Assembly: GCF_003460505.1 (NCBI RefSeq)
Contig: NZ_QTVG01000003.1
Location: 186,001 to 250,000, forward strand
From: Eubacterium sp. AF36-5BH
GTDB lineage: Bacteria; Bacillota; Clostridia; Lachnospirales; Lachnospiraceae
Direction of reading: 5' to 3'
Length of the DNA: 64,000 bases
In this document: piece after piece, positions 52,627-61,256 of the stretch
How positions within the stretch are numbered: position 1 is the first letter of the stretch
Layout of the letters: the number at the start of each line of letters is the position of its first letter
The notes under the pieces: generated by a model
The model's input: the letters and a program-made list of their open reading frames with translations, nothing else
Told to the model about the DNA's origin: nothing
The model's database searches: none
Made by a program: the position numbers and the translations under genes

Positions 52627-53742
52627 TTATCCCCAAACTTCTTCGGCAATTTCTTTTACTAATTTTATCTTTGCCCACTGCTGTTCTTCTGTTAATTTAT
52701 TTCCAATTTCACAAGAAGCGTAGCCGCACTGTGGACTTAAATATAATCTGTCTAAAGAAACATATTTAGATGCTTCCTTTATTCTGTTTATTACTGTTGT
52801 TTTGTTTTCTAATTCAGGAGATTTTGTTGTAATTAATCCAAGTACAACTTTCTTATCCTCACCAACTGACTTAAGTGGCTGGAATCCACCTGAACGTTCA
52901 TCATCATATTCTAAATAATATGCATTAACATTTTCCTTTGCAAATAATGTTTCAGCTACACTGTCATAAGCTCCTGAGCTTGCGTAAGTTGAATGGAAAT
53001 TTCCTCGGCAAACATGAGTATTTATTGTCAAATCTTCCGGAGCTGAGTCAATTGCTAAATTATTTATATCTAATAACTGTTTCTTGATTTTTTCTAAGCC
53101 TTCCTCATCTGTATCAAAAATTGCACAGGCATTTGGATCAACAACCATTCCCCATGAGCAGTCATCTAACTGTAAATTTCTGCAGCCCTTGTCATATAAA
53201 TCTTTAATGAATTTCTTATAACCATCTGCAATGTCCTTTACTAATTCTTCCTTGCTATCATAATACTTTTTAGTATTTTCCCATGCAAAAGGCATAATCA
53301 TCTGTTCTAAAAACTGAGCCGGTGCAGGTATGGTAAGCTTTGCTACAGTATTCTCATCTTCAAACTGTTTTAAAAATTCATAATGTTCAATAAAAGGATG
53401 CTTGCCACTTAACTTGATTTTTCCAACTACATAAGTGTCATCAATCATAGCATCTTCTCCATGGAATGGAAGACCATGTTCTGTCTTGCTGTGACCTACA
53501 CCGTCAAAAGCCCACATGAAATCTAAATGCCATGTGGCTCTTCTAAATTCTCCATCTGTAATGGCATGTAAGCCAATTTCTTTTTCCTTGACTACAAGTT
53601 CAGTAATTGCCTTGTCTTCAACTTCTGTTAACTGTTCTTTTGTAATCTCACCCTGTTCGTACTGCTTTCTTGCTTCTTTTAAATATTCAGGTCTTAAAAA
53701 GCTACCAACGTGGTCGTATCTAAATGGTGTTTTATTATACAT
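52627..53742 (-). CDS. MetE-like (YxjG/YxjH-type) cobalamin-independent methionine synthase homologue
   Basis: A 371-aa protein of the short MetE C-terminal-domain family. It starts TPFRYDHVGSFLRPEYLKEA and has LHAITDGEFRRATWHLDFMW, QLDDCSWGMVVDP, the zinc ligands HVCRGN and the late CGYASCEIG, and a Glu in AYYLEYDDERSGGFQPL. This family may transfer methyl groups from compounds other than methyl-THF-glutamate. A LysR regulator gene lies upstream, with a T-N11-A palindrome at 53839-53853 in the intergenic region. No SAM riboswitch was seen. Confidence 0.88.
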   Translation of the reverse strand: MYNKTPFRYDHVGSFLRPEYLKEARKQYEQGEITKEQLTEVEDKAITELVVKEKEIGLHAITDGEFRRATWHLDFMWAFDGVGHSKTEHGLPFHGEDAMIDDTYVVGKIKLSGKHPFIEHYEFLKQFEDENTVAKLTIPAPAQFLEQMIMPFAWENTKKYYDSKEELVKDIADGYKKFIKDLYDKGCRNLQLDDCSWGMVVDPNACAIFDTDEEGLEKIKKQLLDINNLAIDSAPEDLTINTHVCRGNFHSTYASSGAYDSVAETLFAKENVNAYYLEYDDERSGGFQPLKSVGEDKKVVLGLITTKSPELENKTTVINRIKEASKYVSLDRLYLSPQCGYASCEIGNKLTEEQQWAKIKLVKEIAEEVWG

Positions 53743-53838
53743 ATTTTTCTCCTATTCGTTTATATATTGCTAATTGCTATGATGTTAATATATCAACGAT
53801 AAAAAAAATTGTATAATACATTTTTCTTTTACTTGGTT

Positions 53839-53853
53839 ATAGTTTTAAACTAT
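53839..53853 (-). promoter_or_regulatory. Putative LysR operator (T-N11-A palindrome) for the MetE-like gene
   Basis: ATAGTTTTAAACTAT is an inverted repeat of T-N11-A type. It lies about 100 bp upstream of the MetE-like start and just upstream of a TATTATACAAT -10 region with no good -35. The upstream gene is a LysR regulator on the same strand. Confidence 0.55.
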
Positions 53854-53859
53854 GGCTGT

Positions 53860-54022
53860 GATATTTAAATTACTACTTTTCAATGTATGTTTTCTAATAT
53901 CTTTCTTACCTGATCTAAAATATAATTTTGTTTTCTAATCTATTTACTACTCACTTTGAAATAAATTTTTGTTTTTTAATTTATTTACTACTTATTTTGA
54001 AATATATTTTCTTATTTACCAA
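53860..54022. repeat. Four degenerate 40-41-bp tandem repeats between lysR and the MetE-like gene
   Basis: Units 53860-53900, 53901-53940, 53941-53981 and 53982-54022 share TACTACTT/TTTTCTAAT-type sequence. The 41-bp period between the last two is exact over TATTTACTAC. The last unit runs into the 3' end of the LysR gene. The 17-mer TATTTACTACTTATTTT at the start of the last unit recurs at 39773-39789. Confidence 0.6.
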
Positions 54023-54914
54023 TATATTTCTTCAAAGCTTCCACATATATTTTTCCCAGTGGGCTTAAACCTGATTTTTTGTGGGTAATATATCCGATTC
54101 TCATGTTTTCATTCCCCTCAAGCGGTACTGCGATAATGTTTGCTCCATTTAATTCCTTATCAATTACTCCACTGCAAACAGTATAACCATTAAGACCAAT
54201 CAAAAGATTAAACAAAGTAGCCCTGTCTCTTACACGAATATTTTTCTTTTTTTCCTCACTTGAAAAAATTTCTTCAGAATAATAAAAAGAGTTATGTTCA
54301 CCCTGTTCAAAGGACAAATACGGATATTCTTCCAAATCTTTAAAAGTAACCTTTTTCTCTTTCGCCAAAGGATGTTTACTGCTTATAAAAACATGTGGTT
54401 TTGCAACTAAAAGTTCAGTAAACTTTAGCTCATTTGACTTCAACTCCTTATTTAAAATCACCTGATTAAAGTTATTTAAATAAAGAACGCCTATTTCACT
54501 TTTCATTTTTGCCACATCTTCTATGATTTCGTAAGTCTGTGTTTCCCTTAAACTAAAATCATATTTTTCTTTTCCATATTCCTTAATAAGTTCTACAAAA
54601 GCATTTACAGCAAAAGAATAATGCTGTGTAGAAACACAAAACTTTAATTTTCTGCCACTTGTGCCCTTGTATCTTTCCTCTAAAAGCTGTGACTGCTCTA
54701 AAACCTGTCTTGCATAGCCTAAAAACTCCTCACCCTCTTTTGAAATAACAATGCCTTTATTGGTTCTTCTGAAAATTTCAATGTTCATTTCTTTTTCAAG
54801 GGCATGTATGGAATTAGTCAAACTGGGCTGCGATATAAACAACTGTTTTGCAGCTTTTGTCAAAGTTCCCGTATCTGCAACTGCTATCACATATTTTAAC
54901 TGCTGTAAAGTCAT
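54012..54914 (-). CDS. LysR-type transcriptional regulator
   Basis: A 300-aa LysR regulator: winged HTH at residues 1-60 (LQQLKYVIAVADTGTLTKAA, then QLFISQPSLTNSIHALEKEM) and a substrate-binding domain (about 90-295). The start was set at 54912-54914 (MTLQQLKYVI), with GAAAGGG upstream. The likely target is the MetE-like gene downstream. An azlC remnant is directly upstream of it. The ligand cannot be deduced. Confidence 0.93.
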   Translation of the reverse strand: MTLQQLKYVIAVADTGTLTKAAKQLFISQPSLTNSIHALEKEMNIEIFRRTNKGIVISKEGEEFLGYARQVLEQSQLLEERYKGTSGRKLKFCVSTQHYSFAVNAFVELIKEYGKEKYDFSLRETQTYEIIEDVAKMKSEIGVLYLNNFNQVILNKELKSNELKFTELLVAKPHVFISSKHPLAKEKKVTFKDLEEYPYLSFEQGEHNSFYYSEEIFSSEEKKKNIRVRDRATLFNLLIGLNGYTVCSGVIDKELNGANIIAVPLEGNENMRIGYITHKKSGLSPLGKIYVEALKKYIGK

Positions 54915-54938
54915 ATTTGTAAACCCTTTCTTTTTCAA

Positions 54939-55097
54939 TTATAAACGAAATTGTAACATATATCCAACCACACCACCAATTACTGAACCAACCATCCAAT
55001 AGCACCAGCTAAAAAGAGCCGCAAAAAACATTATTTTGCGACCTCTTTTGGTTTCGCCATTAACAGTACAGTTTACAACATAAGTTTCATCTGTCAT
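54939..55097 (-). pseudogene. Remnant of an AzlC-family (branched-chain amino-acid exporter) gene
   Basis: A 52-aa frame starting MTDETYVVNCTVNGETKRGR and containing IMFFAALFSWCYWMVGSVIG and GVVGYMLQF matches the middle of AzlC (TDE-type loop and the segment around YWVLGS). AzlC is normally about 230 aa, so both ends are missing. Its ATG overlaps the end of the rhodanese/TtcA-like gene. A decayed gene trapped between that gene and lysR is the simplest view. Confidence 0.65.
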
Positions 55098-56214
55098 AGT
55101 CATCTAAGAAGTGATGTTTCTCCCCTGATTTCTTGTATGAAATAACTGTATCTAAATTTACATTTTCAACGCTTTTGAAAATATTGCTCTCCACATAAGG
55201 ATTAACCTGTTTTAAGTTTTTAATAAGTTCTTTTATTTCCACACGCTTTGATCTGTTTTCTTCATTGTTACAGGTTGTGCAAGTGTCTGTAAACTTGCAC
55301 GCACACTGTATGAAATGTAAGTCGTTATAGTCTCTCCATGACTTAATGTCATCTTCACGAATTAAATATAACGGTCTGATTAATTCCATGCCTTCGAAAT
55401 TTGTACTGTGAAGTTTTGGCATCATTGTTTGGACCTGAGCACCGTACAACATACCCATTAATATTGTCTCAATAACATCATCGTAATGGTGACCTAATGC
55501 GATTTTGTTGCAACCTAATTCCTGTGCGAAACTATATAAATGGCCTCTTCTCATTCTTGCACATAAATAACATGGTGACTTTTCCACATTAAATACTGAC
55601 TCAAAAATATCTGACTCATATATATCAATTGGGATGTTTAGTTTCTTTGCATTGTCTTCAATGACTTTTCTATTTTCAGGACTATAACCCGGATCCATAA
55701 CTAAAAACTTCACATCAAAATCAAATTTGTTGTGTCTCTTTAATTCCTGAAAAAGTTTTGCCATAAGCATTGAATCTTTACCACCTGAAATACAGACAGC
55801 AATTTTGTCTCCCGGTTTTACCAGTTCGTAAGTGTTTATTGCCTTGGCAAACTTAGACCAGATAGTTTTCTTATATTTTTTTCTAATACTCTGCTCTACA
55901 TCCTTTGCTTTGTTTTCTGCAATTTCTTCGTTCATTGTGTCCATAAGCCACGCAATGTAACCACCTTCAAGATTCACTGCATCATAGCCCTTTTCACAAA
56001 GATTCTCTGCTATTTCTAAACTGTTTTTTCCTCTTGCACAACATATAATTAATTTTTTTGAAAAATCTATATTCTCATTATTCTCTATGTTATCAGGGGA
56101 AACATGTATTGAACCAGGTATGGCACCATAAGAAATATCCAATTCACTTCTAATGTCTATAACCTGATATGAATCTTTATCCAATGCTTTCATTTCTTTT
56201 GCTGAAATGTTCAT
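55087..56214 (-). CDS. Rhodanese domain fused to TtcA-like tRNA sulfurtransferase
   Basis: A 375-aa protein. The N-terminal rhodanese domain (about 1-95) has the persulfide Cys in CCARGKNSLEIAENL. The C-terminal part (about 130-350) is a PP-loop ATPase (VCISGGKDSMLMAKLFQELK) with CYLCARMRRGHLYSFAQ and the GHHYDDVIETILMGMLYGAQ segment, then CACKFTDTCTTC, like the TtcA/TtuA group that thiolates tRNA. A single protein may thus receive sulfur and transfer it to tRNA. It is 148 bp downstream of tcdA, another tRNA modification gene. Confidence 0.85.
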   Translation of the reverse strand: MNISAKEMKALDKDSYQVIDIRSELDISYGAIPGSIHVSPDNIENNENIDFSKKLIICCARGKNSLEIAENLCEKGYDAVNLEGGYIAWLMDTMNEEIAENKAKDVEQSIRKKYKKTIWSKFAKAINTYELVKPGDKIAVCISGGKDSMLMAKLFQELKRHNKFDFDVKFLVMDPGYSPENRKVIEDNAKKLNIPIDIYESDIFESVFNVEKSPCYLCARMRRGHLYSFAQELGCNKIALGHHYDDVIETILMGMLYGAQVQTMMPKLHSTNFEGMELIRPLYLIREDDIKSWRDYNDLHFIQCACKFTDTCTTCNNEENRSKRVEIKELIKNLKQVNPYVESNIFKSVENVNLDTVISYKKSGEKHHFLDDYDR

Positions 56215-56362
56215 AATTTTCCTCCAAATATTATATAAGTATCATTTGATTACTGATAATCTTTTATAATTATTTTTATAACTACTTTTTTGTAATTATT
56301 TTTTTTACTTTGTCCAAAATATTTTTCTGTAGAAAACATGTGTTAAATAACCTACATCAAAA

Positions 56363-57115
56363 TTATACCGATAAATCTTTGACAACTTCACCTGCAATAA
56401 TCAAGCCAACTACTGATGGTACAAATGCCACACTGCCTGGAATTGCTCGTCTTTCAGTGCATTTGTGTTCTGCTCCCGGTGGACAAATGCAGTCTGCCCT
56501 ACAGCTAATTGCCATATCTTCAACCGGTGTCATCGCAGGCTCTTCTGAATATACAACCTTTAATTTTTTTACACCACGTTTCTTTAACTCTCTTCTCATT
56601 ACCTTGGCTAAAGGACATACCTTTGTCTTGTATATATCAGCCACCTTAAATGCACTGGCATCAAGTTTATTTCCCGCACCCATGCTACTGATGATTTTTA
56701 CATTTTTCTCCTGGGCTTTCATAACTAATGAAATCTTTGCCGTAACAGTATCTACAGCATCTACAATGTAATCATATTCATCAAAAGGGAACTCATCAGC
56801 ATTTTCAGGTAAAAAGAAACACTTATAAGTGTTTACCTTTGCATCAGGATTAATTTCTAATATACGTTCCTTGCAAACATCTACCTTATATTTTCCTACA
56901 GTTTTTCTTGTAGCTATAATCTGTCTGTTTAAATTAGTTAAACAAACCTTATCGTCATCTATTAAGTCAAATGTTCCTACGCCACTTCTAACTAAAGCTT
57001 CTACAACGTAGCCACCTACTCCACCTACTCCAAAAATAGCAACTCTTGAGTTTTTTAACTTCTCCATTGCTTCTTTTCCCAGTAATAATTCTGTTCTTGA
57101 AAATTGTGTTAGCAT
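56363..57115 (-). CDS. tcdA: TcdA, tRNA threonylcarbamoyladenosine dehydratase
   Basis: A ThiF/HesA-family E1-like enzyme of 250 aa that cyclises t6A at position 37 of ANN-decoding tRNAs. Visible are FSRTELLLGKEAMEKLKNSR, IFGVGGVGGYVVEALVRSGV (ATP-binding), DYIVDAVDTVTAKISL and the Cys-containing CICPPGAEHKCTERRAIPGS. The start was set at the ATG 57113-57115, with GGAG upstream. It is next to the rhodanese/TtcA-like gene. Confidence 0.92.
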   Translation of the reverse strand: MLTQFSRTELLLGKEAMEKLKNSRVAIFGVGGVGGYVVEALVRSGVGTFDLIDDDKVCLTNLNRQIIATRKTVGKYKVDVCKERILEINPDAKVNTYKCFFLPENADEFPFDEYDYIVDAVDTVTAKISLVMKAQEKNVKIISSMGAGNKLDASAFKVADIYKTKVCPLAKVMRRELKKRGVKKLKVVYSEEPAMTPVEDMAISCRADCICPPGAEHKCTERRAIPGSVAFVPSVVGLIIAGEVVKDLSV

Positions 57116-57225
57116 TATTTTCTCCTTACATATAAACAGCGGATGCACTGCACCCGCATTGTTATAATTCCTAGTAATAATATAGGTAAATATTATAAAT
57201 GTGGTAATTATCTTTGTCAAACATT

Positions 57226-57744
57226 TTATTTTAAATGAGTTCCTTCGTGGTCTCTCAAGAAGAACATTAATTCAATTTTTGCTCTGTGATAAGCAATAAA
57301 CTCATCTTTTTCAATTAAATCAAGAATTTCCTCTTTTGTAGCCCACCTTACAGCTTTAACTTCTCTTAGAGCAATTGTTACATCCTTAATGTCTACATCT
57401 TTTTCAACTAAGTAACAATCATCAAAGCCTCCATGGAAATTAATTGTAAAAGCCGGTCTAACTTCACTTAAGTCAAGCTCAATTCCAAGTTCCTCCATAG
57501 TTTCCCTGCTTGCAGCTTCACTACTTGTCTCTCCTGCAATCACACTGCCACCGACACTTACATCCCAAAGATTTGGCCACAACTTCTTATCTTCCTGTCT
57601 CTGTTGAATAAGCATTTCACCTTTACTGTTAAAAATAGAAACATGTACCACTGTTCTGTAAAAGCCTTCCGGTACCTCTTCGTTTTTGTTAATTGTGTTG
57701 CCTGTTCTAATTCTGTCCTTTGTGTACAAATCCCATTTTTCCAT
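57226..57744 (-). CDS. Nudix hydrolase (IDI/YfcD-like)
   Basis: A 172-aa Nudix protein. The Nudix box reads GGSVIAGETSSEAASRETME then ELGIEL. The N-terminal KWDLYTKDRIRTGNTI and FYRTVVHVSIFNSKGEMLIQ are typical of the isopentenyl-diphosphate-isomerase-like YfcD subgroup. The start is set at 57742-57744; the longer frame begins at a TTG inside the flavodiiron gene. The substrate is unknown. Confidence 0.87.
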   Translation of the reverse strand: MEKWDLYTKDRIRTGNTINKNEEVPEGFYRTVVHVSIFNSKGEMLIQQRQEDKKLWPNLWDVSVGGSVIAGETSSEAASRETMEELGIELDLSEVRPAFTINFHGGFDDCYLVEKDVDIKDVTIALREVKAVRWATKEEILDLIEKDEFIAYHRAKIELMFFLRDHEGTHLK

Positions 57745-57778
57745 TTGCTTATAAACCTTTCCTAACTCATTTTTGTTA

Positions 57779-58948
57779 TTAACAATTGATAATTTCTTCT
57801 GCAAGTTTTTCCATCTGTTCTATGTTTTCTTCCTTCATAACAGACTTAACTGTTACCATATTCTCGCATACTTTAACATCCTTCATTGGCTCTAACAGCC
57901 CCTTCATAACTTTTCCGGCTAATGGAGCCCAGGAGCCATTTTCAATAAGTCCTACTGTTCTCTTCTGGTAACTCTTATGAGCTAATCTGTTTAAGAAATC
58001 TTCCATAACCGGGAAAACTCCGCCGTCATAAGTAGCTGCTGCAAGAATCATTCTGTCATATCTGAAAGCATCTTCAATTGCTTCAGCCATGTCATCTCTT
58101 GATAAATCCATAACTGAAACTTTTTCAACACCCTTCTCTTTTAAGATTTCAGCCATTTTTTCACCGGCTTTAAGAGTGTTTCCATGTATAGATGCACATG
58201 CAATTAGAACACCTTTGTCTTCTGGTTCATAACTACTCCATGTTGCGTATTTGCCAATGTAATATGAAAGATTCTCTTTTAAAATTGGTCCATGAAGAGG
58301 ACAAATAGTATTAATTTCAAGGGCTGCTGCTTTTTTAAGTAAAGTCTGAACAGGCATACCGTACTTACCTACAATATTAAAGTAATATCTTCTTGCCTCA
58401 CATGCCCAATCTTCATCTGCTGATAAAGCACCAAACTTTCCAAATCCGTCTGCTGAAAAAAGTACCTTCTCTGACACTTCGTATTCCACCATAACTTCCG
58501 GCCAGTGAACCATTGGTGCCATTACAAATTTAAGTGTATGAGTTCCTAAATTAAGCTCTTCACCTTCTTTTACAGCAATGCTTCTTGCCTGTAAATTTTC
58601 AATTTCAAAAAACTGTGGCAACATTGCCAATGCCTTTGCACTGAGTACAATCTTTGCTTCAGGATATTTTTCTGTAAATTCCTTAATACTTCCTGAATGG
58701 TCAGGCTCTAAATGTGAAACAATTAAATAATCTACCTTTCTACCTGCTAATGCATTAGATAGATTATCTAACCACTCACTTGTTTTTCTTTCATCAACAG
58801 TATCCATTACTGCTGTTTTCTCATCTATAATTACATAAGAATTGTATGAAACACCATTTGGAACTACATACTGACTTTCAAATAAGTCTATGTCTGTGTC
58901 ATCAACTCCTATGTACTTAATTGCATCTGAAATATATGTATCGCTCAT
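57779..58948 (-). CDS. fprA: A-type flavodiiron protein (FprA/ROO type)
   Basis: A 389-aa oxygen- or nitric-oxide-reducing protein of anaerobes. The N-terminal metallo-beta-lactamase-like domain (1-250) has the diiron motif VSHLEPDHSGS, HWPEVMVEYE and CPLHGPILKENLSYY; the flavodoxin domain (about 255-389) starts VLIACASIHGNTLKAGEKMA. A -10-like TATACT at 58982-58987 lies upstream. The terminator of the SEC-C gene lies just in front. Confidence 0.94.
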   Translation of the reverse strand: MSDTYISDAIKYIGVDDTDIDLFESQYVVPNGVSYNSYVIIDEKTAVMDTVDERKTSEWLDNLSNALAGRKVDYLIVSHLEPDHSGSIKEFTEKYPEAKIVLSAKALAMLPQFFEIENLQARSIAVKEGEELNLGTHTLKFVMAPMVHWPEVMVEYEVSEKVLFSADGFGKFGALSADEDWACEARRYYFNIVGKYGMPVQTLLKKAAALEINTICPLHGPILKENLSYYIGKYATWSSYEPEDKGVLIACASIHGNTLKAGEKMAEILKEKGVEKVSVMDLSRDDMAEAIEDAFRYDRMILAAATYDGGVFPVMEDFLNRLAHKSYQKRTVGLIENGSWAPLAGKVMKGLLEPMKDVKVCENMVTVKSVMKEENIEQMEKLAEEIINC

Positions 58949-59037
58949 CTTCTTCCTCCTTTGAATTCAAAACTATTTTATAGTATATCACGTCATAATG
59001 TATGTGAAAAGAAATTCTGAAGCAATTTTTATTACAT

Positions 59038-59075
59038 AAAAAATGAGGTCTGACATTGTCATAACCTCATTTTTT
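59038..59075 (-). terminator. Rho-independent terminator after the SEC-C gene
   Basis: On the minus strand a perfect 12-bp stem (59064-59075 with 59038-59049) with a T-rich tail. It ends 8 bp after the SEC-C gene stop. Confidence 0.88.
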
Positions 59076-59082
59076 TAATTTT

Positions 59083-60189
59083 TTATTTTCTTCCACAACA
59101 CTGTTTGTATTTCTTTCCTGAGCCACATGGGCATTTATCGTTAGGATAAATTTTCTTACCATGTATAACACCTGTGTTCTTTGGTTTTGACTGATTACTC
59201 TGTGTATTCAAGTCAACTCTTCTTGGTGCTTCAAGTGGTGTAAAACCACGATTTAAAATCATTCTGCTGTTGTTCCAAAGATTCTGAACATACTGTGCCA
59301 AGGCACTAATCTGAAGGTCACTGTCTAAATGAACGCCCTCTTCGTTTTTAATCATTTCAAAAACTTCTCTAATTTCTGCCCCTGACATAATCTCTGACTG
59401 TACACGCTGGCATAAGTTAGTTGCATGTTCTTCTGTCATGTTCATCTTGCGAATCATATAATCTTCAAAGTTCTGGGCTTCCATTGTTTCAGGTAAAATA
59501 CCGTATGTTCCAAGAGACATAATTTCCTTCTTTGTTGGAATATAATATGCTCTGTCACCCTGTGCCTTTATTAAACCTCTGTCATTTGGATAAAAGAAAC
59601 TATAGTAAACTTTTCCATCGTGAACCTGGTATAAACTTAATTCATAAGGGATACTTTCAATTCTCTCAATAAGCTGTTCTTCTGTTTCATCGTACTTAAC
59701 ACCTTTTTTCATCATATCAAGAATAACTGAAACAGGTGCTATACCGTGTAAAAAACCTAAAGTCTTTAAGCAACAGAAAAGAAAACTGTTAATTTTTCTT
59801 TTTGCTTCAAACTCTTCGTCTGAAATTTCTTCATATCTTTTAACTACATCTGCCGGTGCTGTATACTGTTTTTCAGAAATTCTACCCATGTATGAAGCAC
59901 CATATAATTTACTATATAAAATCTTGCTTGTAGTATCATCTTCTTCGTTATTATCTCTATTTCTAAATGCTTCGATTTCCTCATCAGTCATATACTGGAA
60001 GTATTTCACCATTTCTTCAGCACTTAACATTTTTTCAATAATTGTTTCAATTAATGGACCTTTATTTAGTTTAGATATGCCTTTAATGCCTTTCATTTTT
60101 GCAATATCTTTTAAATCATCTTTATTAAAATCTTCAAAAATATCTTTTAATAATATTTCCTTACGATTTTCTGACTTAGCAACTTTCAT
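59083..60189 (-). CDS. SEC-C metal-binding-motif protein of unknown function
   Basis: A 368-aa protein, largely helical, with a SEC-C zinc motif at the extreme C-terminus (CPCGSGKKYKQCCGRK). The N-terminal SAP-like stretch (KDIFEDFNKDDLKDIAKMKG, then LNKGPLIETIIEKML) suggests nucleic-acid or protein binding. The middle (about 90-290) has no motif I can name. It is followed by a terminator, with a 238-bp gap before the next gene where I see no clear feature. Confidence 0.75.
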   Translation of the reverse strand: MKVAKSENRKEILLKDIFEDFNKDDLKDIAKMKGIKGISKLNKGPLIETIIEKMLSAEEMVKYFQYMTDEEIEAFRNRDNNEEDDTTSKILYSKLYGASYMGRISEKQYTAPADVVKRYEEISDEEFEAKRKINSFLFCCLKTLGFLHGIAPVSVILDMMKKGVKYDETEEQLIERIESIPYELSLYQVHDGKVYYSFFYPNDRGLIKAQGDRAYYIPTKKEIMSLGTYGILPETMEAQNFEDYMIRKMNMTEEHATNLCQRVQSEIMSGAEIREVFEMIKNEEGVHLDSDLQISALAQYVQNLWNNSRMILNRGFTPLEAPRRVDLNTQSNQSKPKNTGVIHGKKIYPNDKCPCGSGKKYKQCCGRK

Positions 60190-60427
60190 ATAAACTCCTT
60201 TTCTCTTAACTTTAGTATATTAATTATATTTAAAGTATTCTTACCATAAATATTTAATTTCTAAATCAGGTGCTATGCACCATAAAACAATTTCAATCCA
60301 CACATTATATTACTTTGATTTTTTTATATTGTAAACTAAAAAATTTAAGTTTGAAAAAATTTTAAGTATTTTTCATAGATTTTCCTGTATTTTTCTCTTT
60401 GTTTTTGCACTTTTGACAATATACTTC

Positions 60428-61243
60428 TTACAATAAACCAAGTTTTTCAAAAGCATTATAAATGCCATCGTTGTTTATGTCTGTTGTTACTATGTCTGCT
60501 TTGTCTTTTAAATCAGGAATTGCATTACCCATTGCAATGCCTGTTCCTGCAAACTCAATCATTTCAAAATCATTTGGGCCGTCACCAACTGCAACTGAAT
60601 TGACAACCGATACCTGAGCGGCTTTTAAAAATTCTCTCATGCCTATAGCCTTATTAACACCTGCAATGGTAATCTCACCACCGTTTTTCTGATTGTTATA
60701 ACTAAGTGGTGTATTTTCAAAATCAGGTGCCAAATCAGCTGCCACCTTGTCTCCCGGAAAAGGTCCTGTCTGATAAACAGCTTTCTCCTGATTGTCCGGG
60801 GTCCAAACATCTTCTCTTATTTCCATTTTACCAAAAGTATTTTCTATATGTTTCTTACTTGCACCTGCCTTAACAAAACCTTCTGTTAATTTTTCCTTGC
60901 AGTTTTCCGTTGTAATAAGTCTTGTGTCCGTTTGAATACTGAAAATAAAATTGTTATCTTTTAAATAATGACCTAACTTTTCTCTCTGCTCTTTTGTCAT
61001 ACATTTGTGATAAACAACTTTTCCTTCATATTCCACATACGCTCCTGCTGCTGCAACTATACCGTCTATTCCTAAGTCCAGAACTTCCTTCGCTATCTGG
61101 AATTTACTTCTACCTGAGCAGACAACCATGTAATGTCCATTTTCTCTTGCTTTTCTAATAGCTGTTTTGGTTGATTCAGGTATGTTACCAAAGAAATCAA
61201 CTATTGTTCCATCTATATCTAAAAATACAACTTTTTTGTCCAT
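60428..61243 (-). CDS. Cof-type HAD phosphatase
   Basis: A 271-aa HAD-IIB phosphatase: VVFLDIDGTIVDFFGNIPES (motif I), MVVCSGRSKFQIAKEVLDLG (motif II), the GVNKAIGMREFLKAAQ segment with Lys, and AVGDGPNDFEMIEFAGTGIA (motifs III and IV). Such enzymes act on sugar phosphates or pyridoxal phosphate. It follows the amidase gene by 13 bp. Confidence 0.9.
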   Translation of the reverse strand: MDKKVVFLDIDGTIVDFFGNIPESTKTAIRKARENGHYMVVCSGRSKFQIAKEVLDLGIDGIVAAAGAYVEYEGKVVYHKCMTKEQREKLGHYLKDNNFIFSIQTDTRLITTENCKEKLTEGFVKAGASKKHIENTFGKMEIREDVWTPDNQEKAVYQTGPFPGDKVAADLAPDFENTPLSYNNQKNGGEITIAGVNKAIGMREFLKAAQVSVVNSVAVGDGPNDFEMIEFAGTGIAMGNAIPDLKDKADIVTTDINNDGIYNAFEKLGLL

Positions 61244-61256
61244 TTTCTACCTCATT

